5,835 nucleotides of DNA from Campylobacteraceae bacterium (GTDB taxonomy: Bacteria; Campylobacterota; Campylobacteria; Campylobacterales; Sulfurovaceae). Shown here in pieces: positions 5,181 to 5,835 of this stretch. The stretch spans positions 1 to 5,835 of the forward strand of contig JALWZK010000175.1 in assembly GCA_027002665.1 (NCBI GenBank), given 5' to 3'. A program made the translations under genes and the position numbers. The notes below the pieces were generated by a model. That model saw nothing but the letters and a program-made list of their open reading frames with translations. It searched no databases and was not told where the DNA came from. How positions within the stretch are numbered: the first letter of the stretch is position 1; every line of letters begins with the position of its first letter.

Positions 5181-5835
5181 AGTTTGTTAAACGCTTATCA
5201 AAGAGAATATTGCAACTATCGCTCTTATACCAAGCTTTTACAGCTGATAGAATTAATAAATCTATAAGTGGCTCCAATATAATCACCAACATATAGGCGC
5301 TACCAAAAGTTAAAACATTATGGATATTTTCTGGAGTGAATCCCTGTCCATAGAATGCCCAAAAGGCTACCCAGCTTACAATTGCTCCTTCCCAAATAAT
5401 GGACATTTTTAACATCTGAGAGTAGGTTATATCTTTATAAGCTACATCTTGTGGCACAATCTTTCTGGTAGCCCCATATAGAATTAGCATACTTGCCAAG
5501 AGTGTTGTTACATTTATTCCATATTGTGGTAAATCAAATTGGGCTACTGTTACACCTTGTAATAGTAATCCAAGTGCCAAACCTGTCATTGCTGGAGCTA
5601 CTCCAAATACCATTAAGAGAGTTGTCCCTAATATTAAATGAACCTCACTAATTCCAACAGGATAGTGTGGAAAGACCTCAAAAAATATAAATACTAAACC
5701 TATGGATATAATACTCTTTAGTAGATAAGATAGTAATCCATTATCTCTTATATTCTCATAAGCCAGTTTTGCACCAACTCCAATAACTGCTGTTCCGGTT
5801 GCATAGCTAAGTATCATCTTAGCACCATTTACTAC
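5167..5835 (-). CDS. cbiM: CbiM-like substrate-binding membrane protein of an ECF cobalt transporter (5' end cut by window)
   Basis: Integral inner-membrane S component that captures Co2+ (or Ni2+) and passes it inward with partner ECF proteins (CbiQ/CbiO type), none of which are in the window. The reading frame stays open to the window edge; codons for VVNGAK precede the Met at 5817 and look like the conserved start of this family, so that Met is internal and only a few N-terminal residues, including the metal-binding Met-His expected there, are missing. Counting from the 5817 Met, hydrophobic segments lie near 1-18, 30-48, 58-88, 101-116, 134-156 and 168-192. The conserved block HYPVGISEVHLILG (51-64) contains His60, a likely metal ligand, and DLPQYGINVTTLL (95-107) is another family block. 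Cobalt rather than nickel is inferred from the overlapping cbiK. The tail after residue 195 is short and polar, with two cysteines (202, 213). Promoter and any B12 riboswitch would lie outside the window. Confidence 0.85.
   Translation of the reverse strand, partial: VVNGAKMILSYATGTAVIGVGAKLAYENIRDNGLLSYLLKSIISIGLVFIFFEVFPHYPVGISEVHLILGTTLLMVFGVAPAMTGLALGLLLQGVTVAQFDLPQYGINVTTLLASMLILYGATRKIVPQDVAYKDITYSQMLKMSIIWEGAIVSWVAFWAFYGQGFTPENIHNVLTFGSAYMLVIILEPLIDLLILSAVKAWYKSDSCNILFDKRLTNCEKI

Noticed and set aside
5167..5835. Cobalamin riboswitch for the cbiM operon
   Set aside because: The operon's leader would lie to the right of the window; no B12-box-like sequence is present within the coding DNA seen here.
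1..5835. Mobile element, CRISPR array, toxin-antitoxin or phage-defence system (the helicase being the only candidate component)
   Set aside because: No repeat array, transposase, integrase, nuclease partner or tRNA was seen; the helicase has Rep-like length and motifs and no fused nuclease domain, so a housekeeping role is the simplest reading.

Overview
The window is strongly AT-rich DNA, with arginine mostly written AGA and many ATA isoleucine codons. It is densely packed with ordinary bacterial genes. The promoter style (a perfect TATAAT behind a T-rich run, no clear -35 box) and the look of the helicase and cobalamin proteins suggest a Campylobacterota (epsilonproteobacterial) chromosome, perhaps a Sulfurimonas/Sulfurovum-like organism. 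This assignment is inference from the sequence; no database was searched.

The layout is two rightward units facing one leftward operon. Rightward: (1) promoter and palindromic upstream region (1-92), then a class I (subgroup Ib-like) aspartate aminotransferase (93-1259); (2) a 75-bp gap with an AT-rich stem-loop, then a small unrecognised 111-residue protein (1335-1670), followed with no spacer by a Rep/UvrD-type superfamily 1A DNA helicase (1671-3701). Leftward, meeting the helicase tail-to-tail with 2 bp between the stop codons: a cobalamin operon read cbiM (5' end cut by the window edge) -> cbiK -> cbiL/cobI. Its genes overlap by 14 and 8 bp and use GTG and TTG starts.

The leftward genes form a coherent path. 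CbiM is the substrate-binding membrane part of an ECF-type cobalt importer. CbiK inserts Co2+ into sirohydrochlorin. CbiL methylates C20 of the cobalt-containing product. This is the early-cobalt (anaerobic-type) route to vitamin B12. The aminotransferase and helicase are housekeeping-type genes with no evident functional tie to B12.

I see no mobile element, CRISPR array, RNA gene or clearly new system. The points most worth following are a sliding-clamp-like pentapeptide (QLGLF) inside the helicase, the small companion gene that is separated from the helicase by a single in-frame TAG, and the palindromes just upstream of the aminotransferase promoter.
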